A DNA stretch of 64,000 nucleotides from Liolophura sinensis (Eukaryota > Mollusca > Polyplacophora > Chitonida > Chitonidae), in the NCBI RefSeq assembly GCF_032854445.1, contig NC_088301.1, positions 45,929,187 to 45,993,186 of the forward strand, given 5' to 3'. The notes beneath the pieces were generated by a model that was not told the origin of the DNA, made no database searches, and saw only the letters and a program-made list of their open reading frames with translations. The translations under genes were made by a program, and so were the position numbers. This document shows, in pieces, positions 1 to 13,600 of this stretch (the first letter of the stretch is position 1; each line of letters opens with the position of its first letter).

Positions 1-1933
1 CGGTGTTCTGCTAATGTAATTCAGTGTTTTCATTCGTAGAAATAATCAAGCTGGGCAAATGACAAGCTGAAGGGCAAAGGGCACCGCAAGATTTAGAGTA
101 AGATTTCTAGACTAGCTGACCCGGTGTGGTGTGAACGTCTCGCTATCGTTCGGTTTAAACGGCCTTGGAGCACTTTGCTTCTATAGCGTTACATATCAAT
201 GGCAATCTGGAGGTAAATGTTGTGTAGGTTGTTGAAGGTCGGTTGGTAAGGTAACTAAGTATACGTCACCATAGGCACACTGGAACTGTTCATGTAAATA
301 TAGTATTAAATTACTACCCCCTTAGCCGAAGGAGAACAACTCTCGAAATCTTTCATTCGAGAAAGTTATATATGTAATCAAACTTTTTTGTCAACACCTT
401 AATAATATATACCGAACTTAAAGTTAAAGTTGCAGCTCATCCTAAATTTCCAATCACACTCACCAGGAGAGAGAAAACGAACATCTGTAAAATGAATACA
501 AAAGTGATTGGATCGAATGATTTAAGCGTTAAGCCGTCGTTCATAAACCATAAAGGGGCTCTTTATGTTGACAATCGCCAATCGCAAGGACCATTACCAA
601 AACAACCTATCACACCAGTTCCAAAAGAAATATGTCAAAAATAATCTATAGATAATAACTAAAACTTGTAACGTATAGGAGAAATGATGAAATTTCAAAC
701 TCATGACGGCGTCCCATGCCAGTGAGCATAGCTTATGGCATTGTTCCAACCCCAATGAATAGCTAACGCTAGGACACATGCTTCACGAAGAAGGAAGGTA
801 GCCGATAAAAAAAAAGCACTGGGAGCATCATCGAAAAATAAACAAGCAACCGTTAAACAAGGCTCTAACAATTGAACCAGTGCGACGAGTAGTCACTGAA
901 AGATCCATCGCTAAGTCGCTCAGCAAATGTCCCAGGTCCGACGACGTGGTCAGCCTGGTGGGCAGCTTGGGATTATGAATGGACGCCTCAACAACGTTTT
1001 TTACTTGTTCCGGGCTTTACCAGATAAGGATAGACTTACACGAAGAGCTTTCAAGTTTTAAGTATTAATCTCGCGTGCTTTGACATAAATCTCCCTAGTT
1101 CACGCGTGACCGGCGGGTTAGGGGCCGACATGTGTCTGTGGAATCAATGGAAGAACAAAGGTTTCGCTACAGGAATCTTTATTTCCTTAAAGAAAACGGG
1201 TCACCTATTCTGTGTTGTTCTCATGACTTCACTGTTACCTGTGGCTTCTCTTTGGGTCAGTCCGGAGACAGACTTATTGGCGTGAATCCTAAGCTGAAAA
1301 AAGAATCCGTTTTCATCACATGCAGTAATACCACAACGTATGATGTAAACAAAAACAAGTTTAGAAGTTCTGAACATCGTTCACAGTAACCCCGCTGTAG
1401 AAATTTCGTCTATCATACGTGGTATTTTGTTGGGCTTTCTTGGTTATTCTAAATATAATATTGTCGTCGCTGCTGTGGCATTTCTTCCCATCTGTAGTAT
1501 TGTATATTTAAATTCTTTAATAGAAAATCAGAAAAGTCTACAGTTCCCTTATTCCTGCATTGAACGTTGTATCTACATACGGTTTAAATTTGTTTAAAAA
1601 TGCTGTATTTCTTTTCTTGCTATTGGCGCATTAGATGACTTCATTCTTTTGATGTTTTTCTTGAAATCTGTCCTGAAATTAATGGTCAACGTCTTCATGG
1701 GTGAATCAGCTATGTGGCCAACAAGCTCTTCGATTATGCCCTACCTCTAAGCATGCTCAATGTTTCTTTACGATAAATCAATTACCTAGACTTTTTCACA
1801 GTTCACTCTTAATGCAACCAATAACATTTGGATCTTAACGCCTTCACTTACTGGTCACATAACCGCAAAGCCGTCAACATTTCAAGGACAACAATGAAAT
1901 TAAATCAAATACTTCCTGTGGCCATGCACGAAC

Positions 1934-2133
1934 NNNNNNNNNNNNNNNNNNNNNNNNNNNNNNNNNNNNNNNNNNNNNNNNNNNNNNNNNNNNNNNNNNN
2001 NNNNNNNNNNNNNNNNNNNNNNNNNNNNNNNNNNNNNNNNNNNNNNNNNNNNNNNNNNNNNNNNNNNNNNNNNNNNNNNNNNNNNNNNNNNNNNNNNNNN
2101 NNNNNNNNNNNNNNNNNNNNNNNNNNNNNNNNN
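1934..2133. other. Scaffold gap of exactly 200 N
   Basis: There is an uninterrupted run of 200 N. The round number suggests an arbitrary scaffolding gap rather than a measured distance. The open frames that span it on both strands are artefacts. Confidence 0.99.
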
Positions 2134-2596
2134 TTAGCGAATCTTGCACTTGGAACATCGCCTTGATTTTAATTCAGCCGGCAATCGACGGGTGTAGCCT
2201 ATATGCAGATTTCATTTTGTTGGCTTGTTGATAGTATATATATATGGTCGTTATACATTCAACTGATTGTTGTTTCACACCAGCCAAGCAAGTCTCACTT
2301 TTTAGGATTGCTATCTGTTGTACGGGTGGAGGAATAACCCATATAAGGCTTTGGGAAGGCTAATGATGAACTTTCCGCCAGGTGACGTTCACATGAACTT
2401 ACACATAGATCGGTGGAAACAAGTACATGTTCCCCTTTGATGTAAGGCTCAGCAACTAAACTGACAGGGACAGGAGTGGTGTGGGTAGAATATAGCGAGG
2501 TGTTTTTAGTCAGAGATTCCAGTCACTGTCCGAGTGCTGTATAATAACATGCACTTTTGATATGTATGTACCCCAGGGTTGAGTGTGTGTGTACTT

Positions 2597-2655
2597 GGGG
2601 TTTAACGTCGTACTTAACAATTTTTCAGTCATATGACGGCTAAGGACCCCATGAA
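2597..2655 (-). mobile_element. Fragment of SINE family 2 (tail end)
   Basis: The sequence GGGGTTTAACGTCGTACTTA followed by AACAATTTTTCAGTCATATGACG matches the left end of the longer copies at 10.59 and 16.27 kb. Only the tail-side segment is present. It lies just upstream of a SINE family 1 copy. Confidence 0.5.
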
Positions 2656-2812
2656 ATGGTGATCAATGGCATCTATACCTACATAATTTGGAGTTAACGC
2701 CAAACTCCAAAATTTCTCACTTATACGACGGCGCATCCTCACTTTGGCAGATCCCAGTCAAACTCCTAACTCAAAGCCGTAGCCGAACATCAACTGCATG
2801 GCGATAAATATA

Positions 2813-3049
2813 TTTGATTTGTATTTTACGTCGTACTCAGTAATATTTCACTTATAGACTGCGGTCAGCATTATGGTGGTAGGAATCGGGCAGAGCCCGG
2901 GGGCAACCCACGACCATCCGCAGGCTGCTGCAAGATCTCTTCTCACGCGCGGTCGAAGAGGAAGCCAGCATGAGCTGGACTCACAGCAACATTGGTGAAA
3001 GGCTCCTGGATCGTTTCGACGCGCTGGCGTGCTAACCACCTCGGTCTCC
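2813..3049 (-). mobile_element. SINE family 1 copy, antisense
   Basis: Read on the minus strand, it starts with a tRNA-like head (GAGGTGGTTAGCACGC, box-A-like). It continues through the AGTCCAGCTCATGCTGGCTTCC segment and ends near the ATTACTGAGTACGACGTAAAA tail. It shares this order with copies at 9.17, 12.34, 23.26 and 51.74 kb. Two short minus-strand open frames here are simply repeat sequence. Confidence 0.7.
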
Positions 3050-6000
3050 GCGTGTGAGAAATGAAATCATGCCCGAGATATACGTGGTCAGAAGCAATCT
3101 GCTTTAGGTAAAACATGACAATAAGCCGCATTCACACTGGTCAATTTGTCGTACTTGCCAACTCGTTCTAATGAGACTAGTTGAATGCGAGTATTTAGAC
3201 GTGCCTGTTTACTCACACGATGTTTGAGAAATTTATTAACTTAGGTTTGAATGAATCAGGGACGGTATCACACTCGCAGTCTATTCCTTTGATACATGTC
3301 AACAAGCTGCTACTTACATCAATTATGCATGAAGGCTGACGAGTTGGTGGTAGTTTGTTTAATGGCGTTTCCATTCAAATGACTGATGTACGCCACGGCG
3401 GACGAGTTAGATGTTCTCCTGTGGATGCAAATCTTCCTACATTCACTCCCCGCTGTTCTGGTATTTTGGGGGATATTTTGTCAATAATGTTATATATTCA
3501 CCTTGTGAAAAAGACGACGGACAAGATAATATAACCAATATATTATAGTATGTTCAGCAATGGTGGAGTGGAGAGATCAGACAGCAAGGCTTGATCTATG
3601 AGAAATTCACATAGCCCCACCGAACTCATGAATATAATTCGCATACACATGCAGATTCTCAAAACAGTCAAAGCCTATTTTCTCAAGTAGTCATCTTATC
3701 CTAGACTAGTTTTGCAGGTCACCCTCAAACACAAGAAAAATACCCACTTGGGAAGGGGGTAATCTGAAAAGAAGTTTGAATACCACGCGGCATTTGGTGA
3801 ATAGTGACGTGCCAAATGTGAACTTAAACCACGATAACAAAAGTTAGTCTTGCCAACATAATCTAAGCAGGCCTAGGTAACGCACCGGTGAATAAATAAA
3901 TGAAATTCTGGTGAAACTGGCCAAGTACTTTTGATTAGGGTTAATAAGAGCTTGCTACAAAATAATGTGGAATATTCAAACAAAGGGGCATAACTTAGTT
4001 AAATGTCTTCTGATCAGGTGTAATCACTCTTAAGGTAAGTCTCTTAAAGTTTGCTGTTACTGCTTGGTGTTGATGATCGAAATACACAGGGTTATTCTAA
4101 GTAAAGCAGTTCAAGTGCAGTTTCGACAAAAGTGGCATGACTATGTAACTTTCAAAGCGATGAGATTGGTTTTCAAAATCTTCTTAAGTGAAGCCCTTCT
4201 AGAAACGTGCTAAAGTTTATATACCATGAAAAGAGTATTCAAATAAACAGGAAGAAAACTTAAACTCTTAGATCTTTGTTTAAATAAGAAAATTTCTGTA
4301 TTTGTTAATATAATGGGGTAAAACAGGTATGTAGGGAAAAAGGTCGTGGATCTATATGATACTGTAGAGTGTATACCGTAAAAAACAATTAAGAGCTATT
4401 ATTCCCAGTCCAACCTCACATCTGGTTATAATCATTTTAACAATATTGTACATAAGTGAAGATAAATTAATAAGGGCATACATAATCGAAAAACAACAAT
4501 TTAAAACAGGTATGTAACTAATAAATGCTCTAACCTTGTTTCAATAGTACATATTGTTTTGTATTGTGGTAGTATTTAAAATCGACTGGGAGTGAAAGGT
4601 GGCTCACATCATCCTAATACTCCTACTTACTCCACATTTGCGCAAGGCTATACATGTGCATGGATGAAGAAAAGCCATGGCACAAGTGGTAAAAATCTGG
4701 TCATTTCGCAAAATTAAACATTCACAGGTGGAAAAACAAACCACAACAACAAGAACACAATGGATTGTCAATTAAGTACAAATCATAAAAATATTACGTT
4801 TGAGAAGAACGGGTAAAAAGTACAATAATTCGCCACAAAAGCAACAAGTGAAATTATTTTTAAACTCACTTTTAAACATCGTCATTCAGAATACACATCT
4901 GAATCCAAATCACATGCATATATCTGGTACATCAACCCTGAGACTAGTGAAATCAAAATACCCTTCAATCTATTTGTTTTTCTATTTTACCTGCATCATT
5001 TGGCCGCATGGAAAATAAGCATTAATCTGACTCAATAAATGGTCTGAAAACATGTTAAATAGAAAGCTTCTTCTATCTGTTTGCTCCATTCAGTCACATA
5101 CATCACAGAAATACATATTTAATGCATTGAGATAATGCTAGATTATGCTATAAATGGAATACAACAAGCGTTTGCAGACATACTTGGACACATACATACA
5201 TTTAACAAAATAAATTTAAAATTGCATCAAACTTGGACAAAGAATTATTGAGTTGTGTGACTGAGAAAAAGGAATTCAGTACTACTTCAAAAGCTTTTGT
5301 TATCCGAATGCCAAACTGCCTGTGTAACAACAATTTAATAGATTAAAACAGCTGAATCACATCTCCTGTTAGCATTTCTCACATTCATGAATCAGATGAC
5401 TTACAGTGTGTTACACCCATTGCCTTATTGATAGAGATGTAATCCATTAGAATATTTCAGATCTCTTTCCTGACTGCTGCAACGGGCAAGGAATCACACA
5501 GTGGACATTGGAAGAATGGAGTGTTGTGGATCAGATACATAATGTAACATGGGTTATGATAAAAAGTGGTAATATGCAGCTCAACAATTAAAGTTGCAAC
5601 AAAATTCGTGAAATGATAATAAACAAAGAAGTCTTATTCACTACTTTACAAAGTGACGAACAAAGAAATTAGACATAGGTATACCTCTGACTTTTAACAC
5701 AACAAACTCCAATACATGCAACCATACACCTCACCATATATCTAAATTTTACACATTCAATTCAGGCTTCACAAAATGTCTAACCTGAGAGACACGGACT
5801 CTTTCCAACACTGTTTTAACACACCAGTACCTCATCTTTGTTATGGCCTGTTACACTTCTTCCTTTTTCATTTGAGGAAATCTCGAGTTTATGTAATTTA
5901 ACTCTCTAACTTTTTCTTTGGTCCCACAACTGGTCAAAATAAAAATCTGATCAATATTCTTTAAACTATTTCTGCAAGTATTTAGACCAAAATTCAATTA

Positions 6001-6196
6001 TCTTCTCCTGCATGGTTTCTAAAAACATCAAAATGTTTAAAAAGGGTATAACAATCAGCACCACTAATGACATTTCATTAGAGCAAGACATACAAGTAAA
6101 ACATACAAAACATACAAGGGTCAGGAAAGAGACAAGAGAAAATACATGAAAATATTGTTTAAAATATGTATATATGCCTAGACTGTAAATATACTA

Positions 6197-6202
6197 TTTA
6201 TT
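6197..6202 (-). terminator. EOGT poly(A) signal AATAAA
   Basis: TTTATT on the plus strand reads AATAAA on the minus strand, about 130 bases past the EOGT stop codon. This is a sensible position for a short 3' UTR. The cleavage site itself cannot be seen. Confidence 0.5.
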
Positions 6203-6331
6203 TGTGTCTAAAACATGTCACGGTAATGTCTATACACATGTTGTTAAAAATCAGTCATTTGCATAATAAAACTTGGCATGATAAAATAAAGCATAAATTA
6301 CTTAAGTGACAAAATTATTATAATAAATCAA

Positions 6332-6505
6332 TCATAATTCTTCTTTTCCTGATGCCTTGTTTGCATATTTAGCTTTCCTCTTTGACCTGAAGTCTCCATT
6401 TGTCTTCACATAGTTGGCTGCCTTTTGGATTAACCTCATGAACTCCTTCACATCAAAACTGTAATTGGTAAATTTGGCATGTGCTCCAAGAGTTGGATGG
6501 TGGCC
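6332..6505 (-). CDS. EOGT: EOGT last exon with ER-retention-like KEEL terminus
   Basis: This exon starts [16 protein letters not shown], which aligns with the vertebrate C-terminal block and contains an N-Y-S glycosylation sequon. It runs 57 residues to a Lys-rich tail that ends GKEEL before a TGA stop. KEEL is a KDEL-type signal, fitting lumenal ER residence. The acceptor is CTCACAG/GG. Confidence 0.93.
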   Translation of the reverse strand, partial: GHHPTLGAHAKFTNYSFDVKEFMRLIQKAANYVKTNGDFRSKRKAKYANKASGKEEL

Positions 6506-7557
6506 CTGTGAGGAACAATCATGTTGTCAGTACCACATTCAGGACCATTATCACTCATCATGAGTAATAGTTTCTTGTGACCTTGTAGGCAATGATATTG
6601 ATAGTGCCCTACCACCGAAAACCCATGACATGGTCATCGCATTAATGAGTGAAATGGCCATTTAATAGTGCATGACTGGTGTTTAAAACCATACTCAGCA
6701 ATTTTCAACACTAAGGAAGTACACAGACTACCCATTTTAAATTTCTGGGGAATTGAATTCTGATCTCGTCTACTGGCATTCACAATTTTTCACTAAGTGT
6801 ACCCCTGTAACCCACCAAGCCAAGAAGACAAAAGGAAGCCAGAAATCTGACTGAAACAGCCCAATTTAATTAGTAACCTAATTCACCACAATATACATGC
6901 AATAGGGAATTAATATCTGAAGGAGTTCTATTGGGATCGCACTGAGCATATGGAAAAATGGACATACAGGCATAAAGAGGGCATATAAACAGACATTCAT
7001 ATTTCCTCATGCTCAGTTTACAGGAAGCACAAAAAGTGTATTAATGGCTTGATTAGGTATATAAAAAACACCTGAAGGGATTACAAGTCTTACCTCGTCT
7101 TCTGGGTAGACTTTATCACTCTTCTCCCATGTCATGTAATGTATACCCCGCAAGCGAGCTAGGTCACTATAGCAACCAGAATCCTCACAATTGTACCTGT
7201 TGAAAATATTGCCACATTTAGCAGCTACTAGAAAGAGTCTTCCATTTCAAAAGTAGGATAATTCAATTTCATAGAACTGAATTCAAAACCTATAGCTCCT
7301 TCCGCTAGGATGAATGTTTCCACTCCATAATGGAATGAAGGACTGTATTAATATGCCATCTTACATCACGCACAGTGCATGGGAAGGTCTGACAGCAACC
7401 GGTGGATGGTTGTGGGTTTTCACCCACCATAATGCTGACTAAAGTCATAGTGATATATTCTTGAGTATGGCATAAAACACCAATGAAATACACACATAAA
7501 TAAATATATCACACACAGAGGAGCTGCTATCCAATATTTGTAGAAATATGTACAATG

Positions 7558-7619
<62 letters not shown>

Positions 7620-10600
7620 CATGACAAGAACACACCCACACAACACAACAGAAGCAGCAGACTTACAATTCCATAACAACACCCCAGTCCGGCTGGAAGA
7701 GCAGGTGAGTGAGCCCTGCTCCATGCATGCCAATAAAAATGTCACTGTTCTGGGTTATCTGGAATAACAAAGATTTTGTTAAATGAGCAGGTAAACTTGT
7801 AACTCTATGATATATAGAAAATGGAGTTTAAAAGTATAGAAATACACTCTTAGAAGCAGTTTTAGCCTGTAAATGAAATTAAAACCTAACTAAATCAATT
7901 TTAAAAAAAAACTAGTAAGACTAGACAAAAATAACAATGCCATCAACATGTTTATTTTAAGGGAATATTACCCTAACTGTTCACATTTATTATTACAATG
8001 AAAGAGTACTAAAACTGAAGTGTATATTTAACATCTGTTCTGAAGTCTAGTTATGTGCTTGAAAGTACAGGTCATAAGTGATTCTTAATTTTTCCACATT
8101 ATGCATGTATCTTGTAGATTATGACCGTTTCCTTACAAAATGTACGATGACTGCTTACCTTCAATTGTTCTATAAAGCTCATCTCCCTGTATTCAAAACA
8201 AATTTGTTTGAACGGCTTCACACTAACACATACATGTAGAAGTGATCAACAATATTTTTCTCAACAATTATTTTGAGCACTGTATATCATGTACTAATAT
8301 GTGTACTGCACCTCTGGAAGATATATGTAGGTATAATGATATACAATAGGCATAAGTTGGGAGTGCAGTACAGTATATCTATATTAGAGAACAAGTATAT
8401 CTATATTAGACTACAAGCAGTGGTGTAACTTAATTTTTTTTGGTGCCTGTCATCATGGCTGCCTACACCTTAAGTCAGCCTGCCCTCATGAGAAAAGGCC
8501 TTCAATAAGGGCAGGTAATAGCCTTAATCTGCCTGCCCAGAGCCAATGGTCGACAGAGCCAAATATTACCCAATAAAATGCCTTCGACGGAATGGATGAT
8601 AAGATGAAGCACAAGCACAATGTATATTATATAAATCAATCATTCTCCTGTCTTCGTCATATTAGTTCAATTAAATTAAACGCTGACGTCTATAGTTTTC
8701 AACAATTTCTTATATTTACCTGCCTCAATGTTTAATTGTTGAATTCAAAAGCCTGGTATGTCCATTACGCAAGGCACTTTGCGGAACGAAGTGGGCATTT
8801 AAATTCACTTTGAAACAGCTGCACACGCCAATTTCTGGCGTGCATTAAAGAGAACAGGACCTTTATTACCACTTCTACAAGTATAAAACCATTCCCGAGT
8901 CGAAATGTTGTTGAAATCCACAGAAATATTTCTTTCTCCCTCGTTCAAATAACTTGGAGCTATCATGGCACATCGGGTATACTTTAATCTCAGGATCGCG
9001 TGCCAAAAGATATGGAAATCAACCTAACCAGACAAGACCACAAAAACAGTCTTAACTAGCGATGATTTCTTCAATCATCATGGATGTACAACAGAAAGAA
9101 GAATTTGCCAAGTCGGTCGATTCTAAAGATTCCAGTCAAGGCTTGCAGATATCATGTGCAGATCTGCTTTGTTTATTTATTTATTTATTTGATTGGTGTT
9201 TTATGCCGTACTCAAGAATATTTCACTTATATGACGGCGACCATCCGCAGGTTGCTGACAGACCTTCCCAATTAAGGCCGGAGAGGAAGCCAGCATGAGC
9301 TGGACTTGTAACCTACAGTGACTGCATTGGTGAGAAGCTTCTGGGTCATTACGATGCGCTAGCGTGCTAACCGACCACATCTGCTTCGTTATCCATGTTT
9401 TCTGCCTGTGGCCTCACATACAATCTGGATTTTGGATGCACCCAAAGAGAAAAAAGTCAACACTATATCAGGTTTTCTGCACATAACTTGTCTGAAATTG
9501 ACTGAAACTTACAATAGTGATCGAAAAGACGCGTCACTTCTCAGTCCATACCAGAAATCAGCGTGTGCTGCTATTTTGGAGTGGATTTACCGGCCAACTG
9601 CATCCACAAACCGCCTACATTACGAACTTAGTGTCAGAAATTTTTCAAAACAGACCTCCATGTTTAATTTAATTGAACTATGGCCACACAACTTATTGCA
9701 ATCAAATGATAGAGAACTGGTAGCCTTACCTTTGTTTGGATTTTTAGGAGTAAAGTTCATTAAAAAACGGTGCACGCCACAAAATTGCAGCTTCTCGTTA
9801 GCAATGGATTTGACGTTAAAAATACAAATTCTCCCGTGCCCTACTTCTCATAATGGATGCATGCATCGTGGTCACCGTACCGCAAGGAACCGAGACACGA
9901 TATCGAGACCACCGGTCACGTACCTGAAGCTGTATTTCACTAAACGAACTTCAAAATCTGGAATTGCTTTCATGGCCTCTACTAACTGAAAATAAATTTT
10001 AGACATCTTACCCACATTTCAAAATCAAACGAAACAAGCAAATTCAGTAAAAGTAAACCTACACATTTAACGTTAAATATGCAAAAGTTATGCATGGAGC
10101 AATCTGATTTTTGAACATTATCTCAGGTTTCACAAGAATGGGTGGATGATAATGTTTTAATGCCACACTGGCAGTATTTGAACCAGACAGACACAAAATA
10201 TTCCTCGCTTTTCATGACTGCCAGGGATACAATGTTTATCTCCTGACAAAATATGAATCACAGGTTTAAGTTGAATGGGCAAAATGTTAATGTGTCAATT
10301 AATAAGTCTGAAAGTACTCTGTTTGCTGATACAATATATTGACAACTGCAATACGTCAAAATCTCTGGTAAACTGAATACCAATTTACAGAAATTTATGG
10401 CTGCGTAAACGAGGACATAAGTTGTTGTGAGTTAAACCTTACCTCAGCTTCATTCAGAATATTTCTGTACATCGTTCCGCGGGAAAGTAAAGTTATCCTG
10501 ATTTTGTCTTTCTGAAAATAAAATTTGTAATAATTAACAAAAACTACATCATTTTTCATATTCCAAATGCCTAACTACGCATGCATGGTTGGGTTTTTGC

Positions 10601-13600
10601 GTTGTACTTAACCATTTTTCAGTGATATAACAATGTGCATATATACTGTCTTCCTGTGTCAGGGTGAATCCATACCACCAAAACGATGCTGCCCCTGAAG
10701 TGATGACGAAGGCATCAGACATGACACTCCAACCAGTCACATTATACTAACGACGAGCCAACATGTTTCCTTGCTCTAGGTTTTCAGTGCCAAGCACCTA
10801 GTGAGGCAGTGAGAAATGCCATTTTTAAAGCCCTCGGTATGACCCAACCCAGGTTTGATCCTGGGTCTTTGAATTTGAGCAGGTGACATTAATTATTCGG
10901 TCAACGAAGTGGTCTCAAACGACAAACTATAAATTTCTTCTGGGAATTTTGGAAACATAAAGGAAGATAATGACATTATAATGAATCACTTGTTACCACT
11001 AAGCACAGATTTAACCACTTTTTTTTTTTTTATCTCCAAGAAAGAATTCTTCTGGTTACAGTTAACTGAACCGTTTTGCTAAGGTATATATAGATATAAG
11101 CAGAAAATAATTATTTCAATTCAATTAATAAATAAAATGTAGAGAATCCTGAACTATCCTGAACTGAAAATTGCAACGTACTAGTGGTCCATCTTGGAAC
11201 ACCTGAAGTCTGTGCAACATATGCCGGGAAAAGGCCTTAAACAGACTGCTGCTGTGGCAACCTGGGATCTACAACATAAGCAACATTCATGTATTAAAAC
11301 AGTTCAGTACTCTGCACAATAACAAGATATACATGGTCTCCAAATATTGCTAATCCTGCAAATGTAGATGTTAATAATTTTACAATTTTTATGTTTTGTA
11401 CACAAGTATATACATCCCACATGTCTTTATTAGATGATAATAACACCTTTAACGATGACAGAAATAAAAAAATTAAAAAATCTTACCAAAGGCATATTAT
11501 AGTACATTCCATATCTCATTCTGGCTAGAAAAGAAAACACAGCATCCTTAAAGCACACCTGAAACAGAGGAAGACACTCTTTATATATATGGTGCCTTGA
11601 AGTCTATAACAAACTGTATGAAATATACATGGTCATCAGCTTTAATTTTTACGGTATGTCTAGAACAGATCAAGATCAGGTGCCGTATTGCACAGTCACA
11701 TTGAACACACGGTTCTATATTTGATCCAAAGTACGTTACTACTCCCTAATAGGGTATAAAAATATTTATACTTTTATGACTTCATCTTGCCCTCTGAGGG
11801 CTATCAACCACTTTTCAGGCCTTCAAAACACAAGGAGGACAGGAGACTCCTAGTTTGAAGTGAACGTTAAAATAAAAAAAAAAAAATGACACGTTAAAAC
11901 GGTTGAGTACTACAGCAAGACAGCAACTACAAGAGTTAGACAATAGTTAAAATTAGGTAGGGGTGGGTCTTAGAAACTTTTACACCCTTGCCTTTAGAAT
12001 GGGTTTCTTACCCTTTTGTTATCATAATCCTTCAGGTAGATCACTGGGTAATCACTAAAGGCTTTCCATGTTACCTCAAACAAGTCTCCATAATGCATGG
12101 AGCTCTGTAAAGAAGTATCACAGAGATAAACTAAGTACTGGCTCGTGATATAGACAATTCATAAACAGTCTTAGAATGAAAAAGGTTTAAGCAAGTTGAC
12201 CATAAACATACATAAACAGTAAAACTATTGAAATAGTTTATCATAAAAGTCACTGAATAGTAAAAATGTGATCTGATGAATAAAAATACAACTTAATACA
12301 AAAGTGGATTTACCAAAATTTATTCAGATCTGACCATTATTTATTTATTTGATTGATGTTTTAGACTGTAATCAAGAATATTTCACTTATAAGATGACGG
12401 TCAGCATCATGGTGGGTGGAAACCGGGCAGGCCCTGGGGGAAACCCACGATAATCCAGATTACTGGCACACCTTCCCAAGAGCAGCTGGAAGCCAGCATG
12501 AGCTGGATTTGAACTCTCAGCGACCGTATTGGTGAGACACTCCTCGGCCATTGCGCCGTGCTGTTGTGCTAACCACCTCGGCCCCGAGACCTCACCGTTA
12601 TATGTTCACCTGTACATGTATCAGAGAAACAAAACAAGATCTACTGCATTTCATCTAGAGTTTGGTATGTAAAACACAGAAGCACATAAAAGAGTGAAAA
12701 CTTTTGATGCCAACATTTCAAAACAAAGTTATGTGGCACTATAAGATAAATGAATCAATCAGAATGAAGCAAAACGATTAACTTCAGGTGAAATACAGTA
12801 ATCACACAACACAGCAATGTCAAACTTGGCAGAAAGAGTGAACAGGAACTTGTGACATACCGTGTCCCACATCACAATATAGACATCTGTACTAAAGGAG
12901 TTGTTCATATGCTGAGAAACGTAAAGGTTGATAAAATCACAGAAGTGATGGTACAAGTTCACACCTGTCCAAAAAAAAGGGAGGGCATAAAGAATTTCTC
13001 TAGCAACAATGGATTAAAATTGCTATGTTATCACGGTAGAGCTTGTCTTTCGAGAAGGGACTATGAATACAAAGGTAATGCATTTTGAAATTCAAACTGT
13101 CAAAATAACGTTCATGACTTTAGATTTGTCTTTATTAGAAAGCTGTGGAAACTGATGTTCAACAGTTGGGAAGTTTTGATGCTGAACTCTTTGTCACTAA
13201 AAATATAAAAAATCATATTGTACATCATGTAATTTGTCAAAAAAGTTAATGTCGTTAACATAAATTTTCTGGTCAACAATTTCACAATCCTTTCAAGGCA
13301 AAAATGACTACATGTTTCCTTCACAGAGGCTCAACTCCTCAGTTTCCTTCAGCCTTTGTTCTTTTATAAAAAAAATTGATCAGTCAGCCATATGTTGTTG
13401 TTAATATAATAAAAAAAAATTGACACTATTGTTTACCTTCAGCGATAAAAGAGTTTAAACTCAAAACTCCCCTATGTTAAGTCAAATGCCTGATATGCCA
13501 TAATATGTACTGTAAATCTTGAACCTTAAGCACTAATGTACTTTTTTCAGTGGTGCTTAAGTATACAATTATGAAAATGATGCTAAAATGATTTGTTCAA

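Larger units (their letters stand above)
1..6196. other. Intergenic region, no supported gene
   Basis: No exon with homology or matched splice sites was recognised on either strand. The longest open stretch is an 85-codon plus-strand frame at 1132-1389; it has no motif I recognise and could be an unknown exon or chance. The interval holds a 200-N gap, two SINE-derived pieces near 2.6-3.05 kb, and otherwise AT-rich sequence. The part next to 6.2 kb lies just past the EOGT poly(A) signal. Confidence 0.6.

Noticed and set aside
1828-2166. Frames of 94-112 codons around 2 kb
   Set aside because: They are created by reading through the 200-N gap.
9408-9989. 193-codon plus-strand frame, the longest in the window
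   Set aside because: It opens at a GTG-type codon, has no recognisable motif, overlaps EOGT exon 12 antisense and begins at the edge of a SINE. Taken as chance.
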